From the NCBI GenBank assembly GCA_021772975.1, contig JAJFKY010000022.1, forward strand, positions 62,001 through 126,000: 64,000 nucleotides of DNA. Reading direction: 5' to 3'. This DNA is from Gammaproteobacteria bacterium (lineage in GTDB: Bacteria; Pseudomonadota; Gammaproteobacteria; Xanthomonadales; Wenzhouxiangellaceae). The notes under the pieces are model-generated. The model did no database searches. It was not told the DNA's origin and saw only the letters and a program-made list of their open reading frames with translations. Within the stretch, counting starts at the first letter, position 1, and each line of letters starts with the position of its first letter. Below are positions 53,654 through 62,762 of this stretch, in pieces. Position numbers and translations under genes: made by a program.

Positions 53654-55927
53654 TTAATACCGCTCGGCAACTCTTTCATCCAGGATTGTAGGAGTAATGA
53701 AAATCAGTAACTCGTTCTTGTCGTTGGTGGTGCCACGACGTCGGAACAGCGCACCCAGTATCGGCACATCGCCCAGCAGCGGAACTTTCTCGTTGGTGTA
53801 CATGCTTTCCTCCTGGAAAATGCCGCCCAGCACCAGTGTTTCACCATTCTCCACCAGCACCCGGGTGCTCAATTCGGTGGTATCAATAGATGGCACCGAA
53901 CCGCCCTGAGCAGTGGGGAAAATTTCACCCACGGTATCCTGCTTGACCGACAGCGCCAACTGGATGCGGTTATCGGGCGTAATCAGCGGGGTCGCCCGCA
54001 ATTCCAGCACGGCTTCCCGGAACTGAATGCTGGTGGCGCCCGAGGAGGTAGCCTGTTCAAACGGAATTTCCACACCCTGCTGAATAAATGCCTCGGCCTG
54101 GTTGGCGGTGACTACCCGGGGGGTTGATACCACTTCGCCACGCCCTTCAGTTTCCAGCGCCGATAATTCCAGATCCAGCAGATAATCGGCTGCCAGCACA
54201 CTCAGACCCAGGCTGCCGGCTGCATTGGTAACCGGCAGGTTCACATTCAGACGATTATCCAGTGACGGTGCAATGATGCCATTGCCATTGATCGGATCGT
54301 CAATGAAATTGGGCAGACTGGAGCCGCTGGTGCCTCTGGCCAGACGATTACGCAAGGCCAGATTGTTCTGTTGATCGGTAGCGGTAATCGTTCCGGAGGT
54401 GGTAAATACGCTGCCGTTGTTGGCTTCGCCGGTAGCGGTCACCCCGAAACGCACACCCAACTGGTGAGAAAAGTCATCGTTGGCGATCACAATACGTGAC
54501 TCAATCAGTACCTGACGCACCGGCCGGTCCAGCTCGGCGACCAGCGCGCGAACCTCTTCCAGGCGGCTGCTGGAATCAGTCACCAGCAAGGTATTGGTCC
54601 GCTCATCCACACTCACCGAACCGCGTGAAGACAGCAACCCCTGATCGTCTTCGGACTCGGAGGCAGATTCAATCAATTCGGCCAGTTCCGATGCCTGGGC
54701 ATAACTGACGCTGATGATGGCGGTGCGTAATGGTTCCAGTTCGATCTTATCCTGCTGTGCCTGCAGCAGTTGCTGTTCGCGGGCGGAAATTTCGCCCGCC
54801 GGTGCTACCCAGATCACATTGCCGTTTTTACGCTTGTCGAGATTTTTGGTATCCAGCACCAGATCCAGGGCCTGATCCCAGGGCACATTGGTCAGGCGCA
54901 GGGTGACATTACCGGTGACTGAATCGGATACCACGATATTCAATTCGGACACATCCGCAATCAACTGCAACACTGAGCGTACCGGAATATCCTGAAAGTT
55001 AAAGGTCACCTGATCACCGGTGTAATCCCGGTTTTCGAACAACTGATCAATGGCATCGGCGTCTTCTTCCGGCAATTTCACCACCGGCTTGACTTCCACG
55101 ATAAATGCGTCCCCATCGCTATACGCTTCATGGGTGTATTCGCCCCGCACCGTCAGGGTGGAGCGTACCGAACCGGCCACTTCCTCGGTGGTAATACGCA
55201 TCACCGGGGTGGCGAAATCCATCACATCCAGGGTTTTTTGCAGATTGAGCGGCGCATCGGTATTAAACAGATCAACCAGTAAGCGGTTACCCCGCTCGTT
55301 GACCGCGGAACTGACGTTATCACCTGACAAATCCAGAATCAGACGCCCGCCACCGTCAGCGGTACGGCGAAAATCAATGTCCTGTAACCGGGTGCCATCA
55401 GTTCTGACAGGCGAACGCGCCGGTTCATTGCTGACAGTCGCAGCAGGTGCATCATTGACCGCGACCACGGCGGCCGGCGCAAGCACGGCGCCGCTGCTAT
55501 CCGAAAGATGCAGTACCACCTGGTTGCCGGCGGTATCAATCTCGTAAGTCGAGGGCTCGGTCAGATCAACGATGATGCGGGTCCGCTCACCATCGGAAAT
55601 GGTGGTGTAAGAGCGCACCGGATCGCTGGCCAATACAATCGGGCTGGCCGGCAGCTCGGTATGCGTGCCGCTCAGTTCAATCACAGCCCGGGGCGGATCA
55701 TCGGTCATAAAGACCACCGGCTGGCTGGCCGATTCGGCCAGAGTGAAGACAAAATCCCCACCGTCGACTACGTTTTGATAGCGCACTTCCAACAATTCAT
55801 TGGCAACCGACGAACTGGCCGCAACGCCCAATACCATTGGCAAAATGATGGAGGCACCATAGCGGACCAACCGGCTTGGCCAGTGATTCCGTTTAATTTG
55901 GGATGCTGATTGAGTCAAAGTAAACAT
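53654..55927 (-). CDS. pilQ: type IV pilus secretin PilQ
   Basis: 757 residues from ATG 55927 (GAGG upstream; the longer frame to 56023 overlaps pilP and is unlikely). Outer-membrane secretin ring through which the pilus passes. Signal region (about 1-43, ending 'SSVANE'), two AMIN domains that bind peptidoglycan (about 50-130 and 150-260, 'LEVRYQNVVDGGDFVFTL', 'DIDFRRTADGGGRLILDLSG'), an STN/N0 domain 'VTFNFQDIPVRSVLQLIADVS', an N1 domain and the secretin core ('VLIESRIVIANDDFSHQLGVRFG', 'VVSTPRVVTANQAEAFIQQG', 'GETLVLGGIFQEES'). Last pilus gene of pilMNOPQ. Confidence 0.97.
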   Translation of the reverse strand: MFTLTQSASQIKRNHWPSRLVRYGASIILPMVLGVAASSSVANELLEVRYQNVVDGGDFVFTLAESASQPVVFMTDDPPRAVIELSGTHTELPASPIVLASDPVRSYTTISDGERTRIIVDLTEPSTYEIDTAGNQVVLHLSDSSGAVLAPAAVVAVNDAPAATVSNEPARSPVRTDGTRLQDIDFRRTADGGGRLILDLSGDNVSSAVNERGNRLLVDLFNTDAPLNLQKTLDVMDFATPVMRITTEEVAGSVRSTLTVRGEYTHEAYSDGDAFIVEVKPVVKLPEEDADAIDQLFENRDYTGDQVTFNFQDIPVRSVLQLIADVSELNIVVSDSVTGNVTLRLTNVPWDQALDLVLDTKNLDKRKNGNVIWVAPAGEISAREQQLLQAQQDKIELEPLRTAIISVSYAQASELAELIESASESEDDQGLLSSRGSVSVDERTNTLLVTDSSSRLEEVRALVAELDRPVRQVLIESRIVIANDDFSHQLGVRFGVTATGEANNGSVFTTSGTITATDQQNNLALRNRLARGTSGSSLPNFIDDPINGNGIIAPSLDNRLNVNLPVTNAAGSLGLSVLAADYLLDLELSALETEGRGEVVSTPRVVTANQAEAFIQQGVEIPFEQATSSGATSIQFREAVLELRATPLITPDNRIQLALSVKQDTVGEIFPTAQGGSVPSIDTTELSTRVLVENGETLVLGGIFQEESMYTNEKVPLLGDVPILGALFRRRGTTNDKNELLIFITPTILDERVAERY

Positions 55928-55977
55928 GCTACACCTCAGTTTTGCCCAGTGTTTATGACGGTTGTCACTATCACTGC

Positions 55978-56517
55978 CTAACTCTGTTCTTGAATGTTGA
56001 GACTGGCTTCGCGCTCTAGCCAACCGCCATTACCGTCCGGTAACAGTTCGATCAGGATCACGCGATCAGGAAGCACAGCACTAACGCGGCCATGGTTTTG
56101 ACCCAGGTAATTATTTTCCGCTACGCGATGCACCACGCCATCGGTATCTTGAATCAATGCCCAGTTATTGCTTGCCGAGCGGGCCAATGTACCCACCATC
56201 TTCAATGTATCCAGTGGAAAGCGTTCCAGGTATTCCTTACGCCGGTCCGGGTCCGGGCGTGGACCGCCATCGCCGGCGCCACTGATCAGCTCCTCACGCG
56301 TTTCCGGCAGAAACGGATCGCGTAGATCCGTAGGGTCGTAAATAAAACTGTCACTGACCATGATCGGCGGAATCGGCTCAATCGGCTCAGCAGGCCTTTG
56401 CAGCACTGAGTTGACGTACTGATTCAAATCTTTTTCATTACCGTCGCAACCGTTCAACAACACGGCAGACAGCAGCAGCCAGGCGACACGGTTAATCTGC
56501 TGACAGCCACTGCTCAT
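55978..56517 (-). CDS. pilP: type IV pilus assembly lipoprotein PilP
   Basis: 179 residues. Inner-membrane lipoprotein linking the PilMNO platform to the PilQ secretin. Signal with lipobox 'LLNGCDGNE' (lipid Cys24). 'YDPTDLRDPFLPE' is the usual disordered segment interacting with PilO/PilN, and the C-terminal HR domain has 'LDTLKMVGTLARSASNNWALIQDTDGVVHRVAENNYLGQNHGRV' (read in parts). Its start overlaps the pilO stop by four bases, indicating translational coupling. 50 bp before pilQ. Confidence 0.95.
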   Translation of the reverse strand: MSSGCQQINRVAWLLLSAVLLNGCDGNEKDLNQYVNSVLQRPAEPIEPIPPIMVSDSFIYDPTDLRDPFLPETREELISGAGDGGPRPDPDRRKEYLERFPLDTLKMVGTLARSASNNWALIQDTDGVVHRVAENNYLGQNHGRVSAVLPDRVILIELLPDGNGGWLEREASLNIQEQS

Positions 56518-57146
56518 TGCGAAACCTCAGTACTTTGCTGTGCCAGCAATTCTTCTTCATCCAGATAACGATAAGTTTTAATGGTGCCTTCCAGCTTGAG
56601 GTTGCGCCCGGGCGGGCCACCTTCTACCGGCTCCAGCTCAATATCATTCATGGTTAAAATCACGACCCGTGGCAATGACGCTACGCCACTGATGAACTGA
56701 CCGAACTGATGATAATTACCGAGCATGCGGATACTGATCGGACGCTCCGCATAAAAACCCTGCAGAATTTCATTCCGTGGCTCAAACAACTGATTCTCGA
56801 TGCCAGTGGCCAGCGCAGTCTGTGAAATATCTATCAACAGTTCCGGCATTTCCGTCTTGCCGGGCAATTGGCGCAGCATGGTCTGCAGCAGATCCTGCAT
56901 TTCAGCCAGCTGGATTTTGTAATCTTCCAGATTGGCGGCTTTCTGCTGTTTGTTCTCGAACTCTGCGCGCAGACGCAGTTCAGTCTGCTCAGCAGACTGC
57001 AGCGTGGCGCGCTGATCTTTAATCTGCAGCATGTAACCCAGCACCACGATGACCAGCACCACCAGGCTGAGCACAAATACGCGTCCTCCCAGTGGCGCGT
57101 TGCCCAGGTCGGAAAAATTCAGATCACGGATTTGATTGAGGTTCAT
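56514..57146 (-). CDS. pilO: type IV pilus assembly protein PilO
   Basis: 210 residues. Bitopic inner-membrane protein: one helix (about 25-43, 'VFVLSLVVLVIVVLGYM'), a periplasmic coiled coil (about 45-95, rich in Glu/Gln/Lys) and a ferredoxin-like domain ('FYAERPISIRMLGNYHQFGQFISGVASLPRVVIL', read in parts). 'PRVVILTMNDIEL' and the preceding Tyr-His are typical. It forms heterodimers with PilN. Four-base overlaps with both pilN upstream and pilP downstream. Confidence 0.95.
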   Translation of the reverse strand: MNLNQIRDLNFSDLGNAPLGGRVFVLSLVVLVIVVLGYMLQIKDQRATLQSAEQTELRLRAEFENKQQKAANLEDYKIQLAEMQDLLQTMLRQLPGKTEMPELLIDISQTALATGIENQLFEPRNEILQGFYAERPISIRMLGNYHQFGQFISGVASLPRVVILTMNDIELEPVEGGPPGRNLKLEGTIKTYRYLDEEELLAQQSTEVSQ

Positions 57147-57757
57147 CGCGCGGCCTCCGCGTCGGTATCCAGCGATAAATCAGCCGCTTCCTGTTCCAGT
57201 GCTATCTGCTGCGGGGATGCCAGTTTGGCGCTGACCCGGAAAGAATAGGGTTGATCCGGCGTGCCATCGTCGGCATCGGCTTCAATAATGATCAATTCTG
57301 GGTTATGCAGCCAACCTGAACTTTCCAGATTACGTAAATAAGTGGATACCCGTGCATTGGACTGGGTAAACCCTTCCAGCGTCAGGGTTTGCCCCTGCTG
57401 GCCTACTTTGGTCAGGCGCAGACCTTCCGGCACGGTGCGTGATAACTGATCAAACAGGTGCACCATCAGGGTGCGACTGACCTGCAGTTCTTCGATCACA
57501 CTTTTGCGCGATAGCAACCGGGCGCGTTCTTGCTCCAGGTTTTCTATTTCCGCGATCTGCACATCCAGCTTGCGTATTTCCGTCTGCAGGCGCTGATTAC
57601 GGCTTTCCTGCCCACTGATTTTGGACCCCATCAGCCAACTGGCCAACAGCACCAGCAGAAAAGCAGCGACCGCCGTTAAACCAAGAATGGCGACAAACCG
57701 TCTCTGGCGCTCGCGACGACGCTGCCGCCGCCAAGGTAATAGATTCAGGGTATACAT
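57143..57757 (-). CDS. pilN: type IV pilus assembly protein PilN
   Basis: 204 residues. The N-terminus 'MYTLNLLPWRRQRRR' contains the cytosolic 'NLLPWR..R' tail that docks in a groove of PilM. One membrane helix follows (about 23-45), then a periplasmic coiled coil ('LQTEIRKLDVQIAEIENLEQERARLL', read in parts) and a ferredoxin-like domain. The start shares one base with the pilM stop. Confidence 0.96.
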   Translation of the reverse strand: MYTLNLLPWRRQRRRERQRRFVAILGLTAVAAFLLVLLASWLMGSKISGQESRNQRLQTEIRKLDVQIAEIENLEQERARLLSRKSVIEELQVSRTLMVHLFDQLSRTVPEGLRLTKVGQQGQTLTLEGFTQSNARVSTYLRNLESSGWLHNPELIIIEADADDGTPDQPYSFRVSAKLASPQQIALEQEAADLSLDTDAEAAR

Positions 57758-58806
57758 CAGTCATGCCCCCGTAATGCCAGCCCCATGGCCATCATCAAAG
57801 CCGGACCCTGTTCTTTCGCCAGCCGGTTGGAGACCCTGTTACTCAGCCGCATATCGCCCGGGACATCAGCCACCTGACAGGTCAGACCCTGATCTTTCTG
57901 CAGCGCCGGGGCCAGGCGAGGCAAACGTGCACCGCCACCGGTCAATACTATGCTGTCTACCGGCTGATACTGACTGGCCGAAGCAAAAAACTGCAATGCC
58001 CGGCCAACCTGCTGAATCAACTGCTGACGGAACGGCTCAAGCAGATTGTGCTCGGCGTCCTCACCAGCATCGCCGCTGAGCAGATCGGAAATGCCGGCGT
58101 CTTCACCCAGCTGCCGGCGGATTTCCTCTTCAAACTGGCGCATGCCGAAAGTCAGATCACGGGTATACAGCACCCGTTTGTTGTGCATCACCACCATCAG
58201 CATGCTGCCGGCGCCAATATCAATCACCGCCACGGTCTGGCTGCGCAGGGTGTTGGTTTCCACCAGTTCGCTGAAAGCATTGCCCAGCGCAAAGGTTTGC
58301 ACATCGATAATACCGGTGCTTAAACCAGCCTCATCAATGACCGACTCCAGGACATGGATATTTTCTGAACGTGACGCGGCTAACAGCACTTCTACCTGAT
58401 TGCGGTCACTGACCGACTCACCAATCACCTGAAAATCGATGCTGACTTCATCCAGCGCATAAGGCACGTGCTGGGCGGCCTCGATTTCTATCTGACTCTC
58501 CATTTCCTGCTCGGACATATCTCTGGGAAAGAACAGATGGCGGGTAATCACTGAGGCACCTGGCACCGCCAGTACACAATCCTTGCTTTTAGCGCCACTG
58601 TGATACCAGGCCCGGCGAATAGCCTCAGCCACTTGACCGGCATCTTTAATCGAATCGTTGTATACCGCGCCTTCCGGGAGTGATTCAACCGCCAGATGAC
58701 TGATTCGGTAACTGCCGCCCGCAGCCTCGAGGCCAACCAGCTTAACTGAGTTGGAACCAATATCGATGCCAAGCTGGTGGCGATGTTTGCTGGTGAAGAA
58801 GCTCAA
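57757..58806 (-). CDS. pilM: type IV pilus assembly ATPase-fold protein PilM
   Basis: 349 residues. Actin-like (FtsA-related) cytosolic protein of the inner-membrane platform. 'QLGIDIGSNSVKLVGLE' (about 12-28) is phosphate-1, 'VAVIDIGAGSMLMVV' phosphate-2 and 'VLTGGGARLPRL' the adenosine motif. The start is TTG, with GGGAGG only three bases away, a somewhat tight spacing; alternative starts would cut into the fold. First gene of the operon; the divergent PBP1a gene is usual at this position in pseudomonads. Confidence 0.95.
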   Translation of the reverse strand: MSFFTSKHRHQLGIDIGSNSVKLVGLEAAGGSYRISHLAVESLPEGAVYNDSIKDAGQVAEAIRRAWYHSGAKSKDCVLAVPGASVITRHLFFPRDMSEQEMESQIEIEAAQHVPYALDEVSIDFQVIGESVSDRNQVEVLLAASRSENIHVLESVIDEAGLSTGIIDVQTFALGNAFSELVETNTLRSQTVAVIDIGAGSMLMVVMHNKRVLYTRDLTFGMRQFEEEIRRQLGEDAGISDLLSGDAGEDAEHNLLEPFRQQLIQQVGRALQFFASASQYQPVDSIVLTGGGARLPRLAPALQKDQGLTCQVADVPGDMRLSNRVSNRLAKEQGPALMMAMGLALRGHD

Positions 58807-59218
58807 ATGCCTCCCTGCCCTGGTCAGTGTACGTGTATGTATAAGTTATCTAGCAAAGTTTAACTAGCTTTTAAGTATTATGGCCAAGCCACTGGAAATA
58901 AACAACTGTTTGCTTTCACATCCATGTGTTTCTCAGGCTTTATACACCACAAATGTGAAAGTTTTGTAAATAGAAAACCGCGCCGTTAAGTCTTTGTTAG
59001 CTCTGCCAAAAACAGGCTTTTCATTCCCGAAACCTTCTGGATAAAGGCCTGACAGGGGTTTATTCCGACCGCAGATATTAACCTATGTTATACGTAAGTC
59101 TTAAGCAATATCGCCTTCGCACGGCGGATTCGCTGCGCAGCATGGTATTGGTGAATACACATTGTTATGCTAGCGCGATAGAACAGCAGCAATAGCTTGT
59201 TGTCCATAGCTGGCAATC
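58807..59218. promoter_or_regulatory. divergent control region between pilM and the PBP1a gene
   Basis: A 412-bp AT-rich region without a gene. It contains a split inverted repeat CTTTCACAT (58913-58921) / ATGTGAAAG (58953-58961) and several AT-rich -10-like hexamers, none with a good -35. A motif 'GTTATGCTAGC' just before the PBP1a leader also occurs just upstream of the secreted hypothetical at about 5962; it could be an extended -10. I cannot assign exact promoters. Confidence 0.4.
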
Positions 59219-61780
59219 ATGTCCGAGGCAGTCACAACACCGATGAAACGATCAAAACTGCTGTTTATGCTGCGCTGGTTCGCGCGCCTGACTATCCTGG
59301 GTTTGGTGCTGGCGGTGCTGGTCATTGCCGGTGTCTGGCTGCGTTATGGCCCGGAACTGCCGGATACCGAAGTGCTGCGTGACGTCCAATTGCAAAGCCC
59401 GCTTACTATTTATTCGGCCACCGGCCAGGTCATTTCCGTATTCGGAGAAAAGCGCCGCATACCCACCGCCATTGAGGATATCCCGGAACCCCTCAAGCAG
59501 GCCTTTATTTCCAGTGAGGACGATCGCTTCTACAGCCACCCGGGTATTGACTGGCAGGGTATAACCCGAGCGGGACTGGAATTAATCCGAACCGGCCAGA
59601 AAGGTCAGGGTGGCAGTACGATCACCCAGCAACTGGCACGCAATTTCTTCCTTTCATCAGAAAAAACCTATGTCCGAAAAATCAAGGAAATCATGCTGGC
59701 GCTGCGCATTGAGCGTGAAATCAGCAAAGCCGAAATACTTGAGTTATATCTGAATAAAATCTTCCTTGGTCATCGTGCCTATGGGGTTACCGCAGCTGCA
59801 CAGGTTTACTATGGCAAAAAACCAGCGGAGTTGAGCATTGCGCAGATGGCTATGATTGCCGGCACCGTACAGCGCCCGTCACGGGTCAACCCCATTACCA
59901 ACCCCGCGATTGCCAAAAGCCGCAGAAATTACGTCCTCAACCGGATGCTGACGCTTGGTCATATCAGTGACCAACAGTATCAGCAGGCCGTGGCCGAACC
60001 CGTCAGTGCCTTCAATCACGGTACCGCTATCCAGGTCGGTGCACCGTATCTGGCTGAAATGGCCCGCCGCTGGGCGCTGGACACTTACGGCGAAGGCATT
60101 TATGAATCCGGACTTAAGCTGATTACAACGATCCAGGCCGACAAGCAACAGGCGGCCCAGGAGAGCCTGCGCACCGGGCTGCTTGATTATGATCGCCGGC
60201 ATGGCTGGCGGGGGCCTGAGGACAAAGTGGTGTTAAGCGAAGATGCCACGGCCACAATCTGGCTGGAGGCGCTGCAAAATAAGTTGCCGGTGGCCAACCT
60301 GATGCCTGCCCTGGTGGTGGATGTTGATCCCGAACTGGCGCTGTTATATCTCAAAGATGGGCAAACCATTCCACTGACACTGGAAAACATGGCCTGGGCT
60401 CAGCCCCAGTTAAGCCGCGACAGCCGCGGACCAAAGCCGGAGCAGGTTGATACGGTATTGCAACGCGGCGATATCGTGCGTATCAGACGTGACGATGAGG
60501 GTATCTGGCAACTCGCACAAATTCCCGAAGCACAAGCGGCGCTGGTATCGCTGGAGGTCAACAGTGGCGCCATACTGGCATTGGTGGGTGGCCTGGATTT
60601 TGACTACAGCAAATTTAACCGCGTCACCCAGGCGCTGCGTCAACCGGGTTCAAGTTTCAAGCCATTCGTTTATGCCGCCGCGATTGACGCCGGTTATCAC
60701 CCCGCCACCGTGGTCAATGATGCTCCAGTGGTATTTCGCGGGGGTGGTGATATCGAAGCCTGGAAACCACAGAACTTCAGCCGGACCTTCTATGGTCCAA
60801 CCCGCCTGCGCGAAGCGATGGTGCACTCCCGCAACCTCATTTCAGTGCGTATTCTGGAAGATATCGGGATTCGTGCAGCACGTGATTACATCAGCCGCTT
60901 CGGCTTTGATCAGGAGTCTTTACCCGAGAACCTGTCGATGGCACTCGGCAGCGCCAATCTGACCCCACTGGATATGGTGCAGGGATACGCCGTACTTGCC
61001 AACGGTGGTTATGCCGTCGAAGCCTATTGGTTGACCGAAGTCCGTGATCAGGATGACCGGGTTGTGTTCGCGCCCGCGCCGGTGCAACACTGTGACCCCT
61101 GCCCTGTTATCAGCCAGCGCGCAGCGGATGAGGGTGAGCCGCTGGGTAATAGCGATGCACAGCAACGTGAACCCCTGGTGCTGCAGACCGATGCCCCAGA
61201 TACGGCAGAGCCCATCAACGATGCCGCACCGTCGTTAACGGCCCTACCCGTCAGCGATCAGCAGCAATACGGCCCGCCGCTACCTGCCTACCGCCCCAGA
61301 GTGATTGAGGCGCCGACCGCATTTTTGGTGCGCTCGATGATGGCTGACGTGGTCAGACGCGGCACGGGTGTCAAAGCCATGCAGCTGGGCCGGCAGGATC
61401 TGGCTGGCAAGACCGGCACCACCAATGATCAGCGCGATGCCTGGTTCTCTGGCTATAACAGCGAAATCGCCACCTCGGTATGGGTAGGCTTTGATAATTT
61501 CCAGCCCCTGGGCAGGACCGAATTGGGCGGACAGGCCGCCCTGCCTATCTGGATTGATTACATGCGGATCGCCCTCAATGACTCACCTGACCCATTGCCG
61601 TTGATGCCGGTTGGCGTAGCACAGATATGGGTTGACCAGGAAACCGGTGAATTGACTGAACCGGGAGCACCAGGCGCCATTCGCGAGCAGGTTGCCGCCA
61701 ACCTGCTGGACCAGCTACGCCGCCGGGAAAAACTCTATGATGACGAGGATATCCAGGTAAATCCGTATGAAATCTTCTAG
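59219..61780 (+). CDS. mrcA: bifunctional penicillin-binding protein 1A
   Basis: 853 residues (E. coli PBP1a 850). Peptidoglycan glycosyltransferase and transpeptidase. One membrane helix (about 20-41) follows a basic start. The GT51 domain has 'FISSEDDRFYSHPGIDW' with catalytic Glu100, 'QGGSTITQQLARNFFL' and 'EILELYLNKIFLGHRAYGV'. An inserted OB/ODD-like region precedes the transpeptidase domain, whose motifs are SSFK (Ser478-Lys481), 'SRN' and KTGT (731-734). A Pro/Asp-rich insertion at about 625-700 with a 'CDPC' pair separates 'SRN' from KTGT. Divergent from pilM, the common gammaproteobacterial order. Confidence 0.97.
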   Translation: MSEAVTTPMKRSKLLFMLRWFARLTILGLVLAVLVIAGVWLRYGPELPDTEVLRDVQLQSPLTIYSATGQVISVFGEKRRIPTAIEDIPEPLKQAFISSEDDRFYSHPGIDWQGITRAGLELIRTGQKGQGGSTITQQLARNFFLSSEKTYVRKIKEIMLALRIEREISKAEILELYLNKIFLGHRAYGVTAAAQVYYGKKPAELSIAQMAMIAGTVQRPSRVNPITNPAIAKSRRNYVLNRMLTLGHISDQQYQQAVAEPVSAFNHGTAIQVGAPYLAEMARRWALDTYGEGIYESGLKLITTIQADKQQAAQESLRTGLLDYDRRHGWRGPEDKVVLSEDATATIWLEALQNKLPVANLMPALVVDVDPELALLYLKDGQTIPLTLENMAWAQPQLSRDSRGPKPEQVDTVLQRGDIVRIRRDDEGIWQLAQIPEAQAALVSLEVNSGAILALVGGLDFDYSKFNRVTQALRQPGSSFKPFVYAAAIDAGYHPATVVNDAPVVFRGGGDIEAWKPQNFSRTFYGPTRLREAMVHSRNLISVRILEDIGIRAARDYISRFGFDQESLPENLSMALGSANLTPLDMVQGYAVLANGGYAVEAYWLTEVRDQDDRVVFAPAPVQHCDPCPVISQRAADEGEPLGNSDAQQREPLVLQTDAPDTAEPINDAAPSLTALPVSDQQQYGPPLPAYRPRVIEAPTAFLVRSMMADVVRRGTGVKAMQLGRQDLAGKTGTTNDQRDAWFSGYNSEIATSVWVGFDNFQPLGRTELGGQAALPIWIDYMRIALNDSPDPLPLMPVGVAQIWVDQETGELTEPGAPGAIREQVAANLLDQLRRREKLYDDEDIQVNPYEIF

Positions 61781-61945
61781 ACAAAATTTAATTTAGACTT
61801 ATCATCTGTTAAGCACATAACCGCAGGAGCAACCCAACCAGCATCCAACTGTCTGATAATTGATCGCACTTCCGGAATCCGCGCCAAGCATCTGCGCCAA
61901 GAATGTCCGCCCGGTTCCGCACTGTCATGCGCAGGAGTCACGGCC

Positions 61946-62605
61946 ATGCATAGCAAAAAATCCGCCAAAAAATCTATCCATCAGCGGCAGTTCATCGCCC
62001 AGGAAGCCGCCCGCATCATAGCCACCGAAGGCCAGCGCAATTATGGCACTGCCAAGCGCAAAGCCGCTGATCGCCTGGGCATGAAATGCTCCCGGCAACA
62101 ATTGCCCAGCAATCTTGAGATAGAGCGCGAATTGCGTACTTATCAGGCGCTTTACGGCGGTAACCAGCACACTCAAATACAACAGCAGCTGCGCAGTTCC
62201 GCGTTGGACGCCATGAACTATTTTGCTGCTTTTCATCCCCGTCTGGTGGGACCGGTGCTGGAGGGCACCGCCGATCAGCATACCCGCATCACCCTGCATG
62301 TATTCAGCGATGACCCGGACGCAGTGCCGCGGTTTTTATACGATCAGAGCATCGCTTTCGAACAGGAATCCCGGCGTATCCGCTGGCACGATAACGGCTT
62401 TCGCAGCTTGGACATCGTGTGCCTGCAATGGTCTGAACAGCAGATTGAATTATGTCTTTTCGGTACGCTCGATCAGCGTCAGGCACCGCCCTGCCCGGTA
62501 GCCGGGCGGCCGCAACGCCGGGCCGGCGCAGTGGAGGTTGAATATCTGCTGACCGAACCGGTGATGAGTTCCGGCGGCCTGGCAGATGAATCGTTTATGC
62601 ACTAG
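61946..62605 (+). CDS. conserved hypothetical protein
   Basis: 219 residues with AGGAG 10 bases before the ATG. The N-terminal part 'FIAQEAARIIATEGQRNYGTAKRKAADRLGM' is helical and basic; 'LPSNLEIERELRTYQALY' follows. The second half is beta-rich ('RITLHVFSDDPDAVPRFLYDQSI', 'LDIVCLQWSEQQIELCLFGTL', 'VEVEYLL'). I recall similar proteins across gammaproteobacteria, without a characterised role; one possibility is a nucleotidyltransferase-like fold. It lacks a signal peptide. It converges with gltA. Confidence 0.7.
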   Translation: MHSKKSAKKSIHQRQFIAQEAARIIATEGQRNYGTAKRKAADRLGMKCSRQQLPSNLEIERELRTYQALYGGNQHTQIQQQLRSSALDAMNYFAAFHPRLVGPVLEGTADQHTRITLHVFSDDPDAVPRFLYDQSIAFEQESRRIRWHDNGFRSLDIVCLQWSEQQIELCLFGTLDQRQAPPCPVAGRPQRRAGAVEVEYLLTEPVMSSGGLADESFMH

Positions 62606-62762
62606 CGGGCCGCAGCGCAGCCGCCGGCAGCCATAGCCTACCGGGAACGCTCAATGGTTAGTCAGTGGATAGTCAGTTCAGTCCGCCGGACGACAATCAG
62701 GTTATCCGGAGACTGAGGTACCCGGGAATATCCCAGGTAGGCAATATTTACGCCCCCGGTGC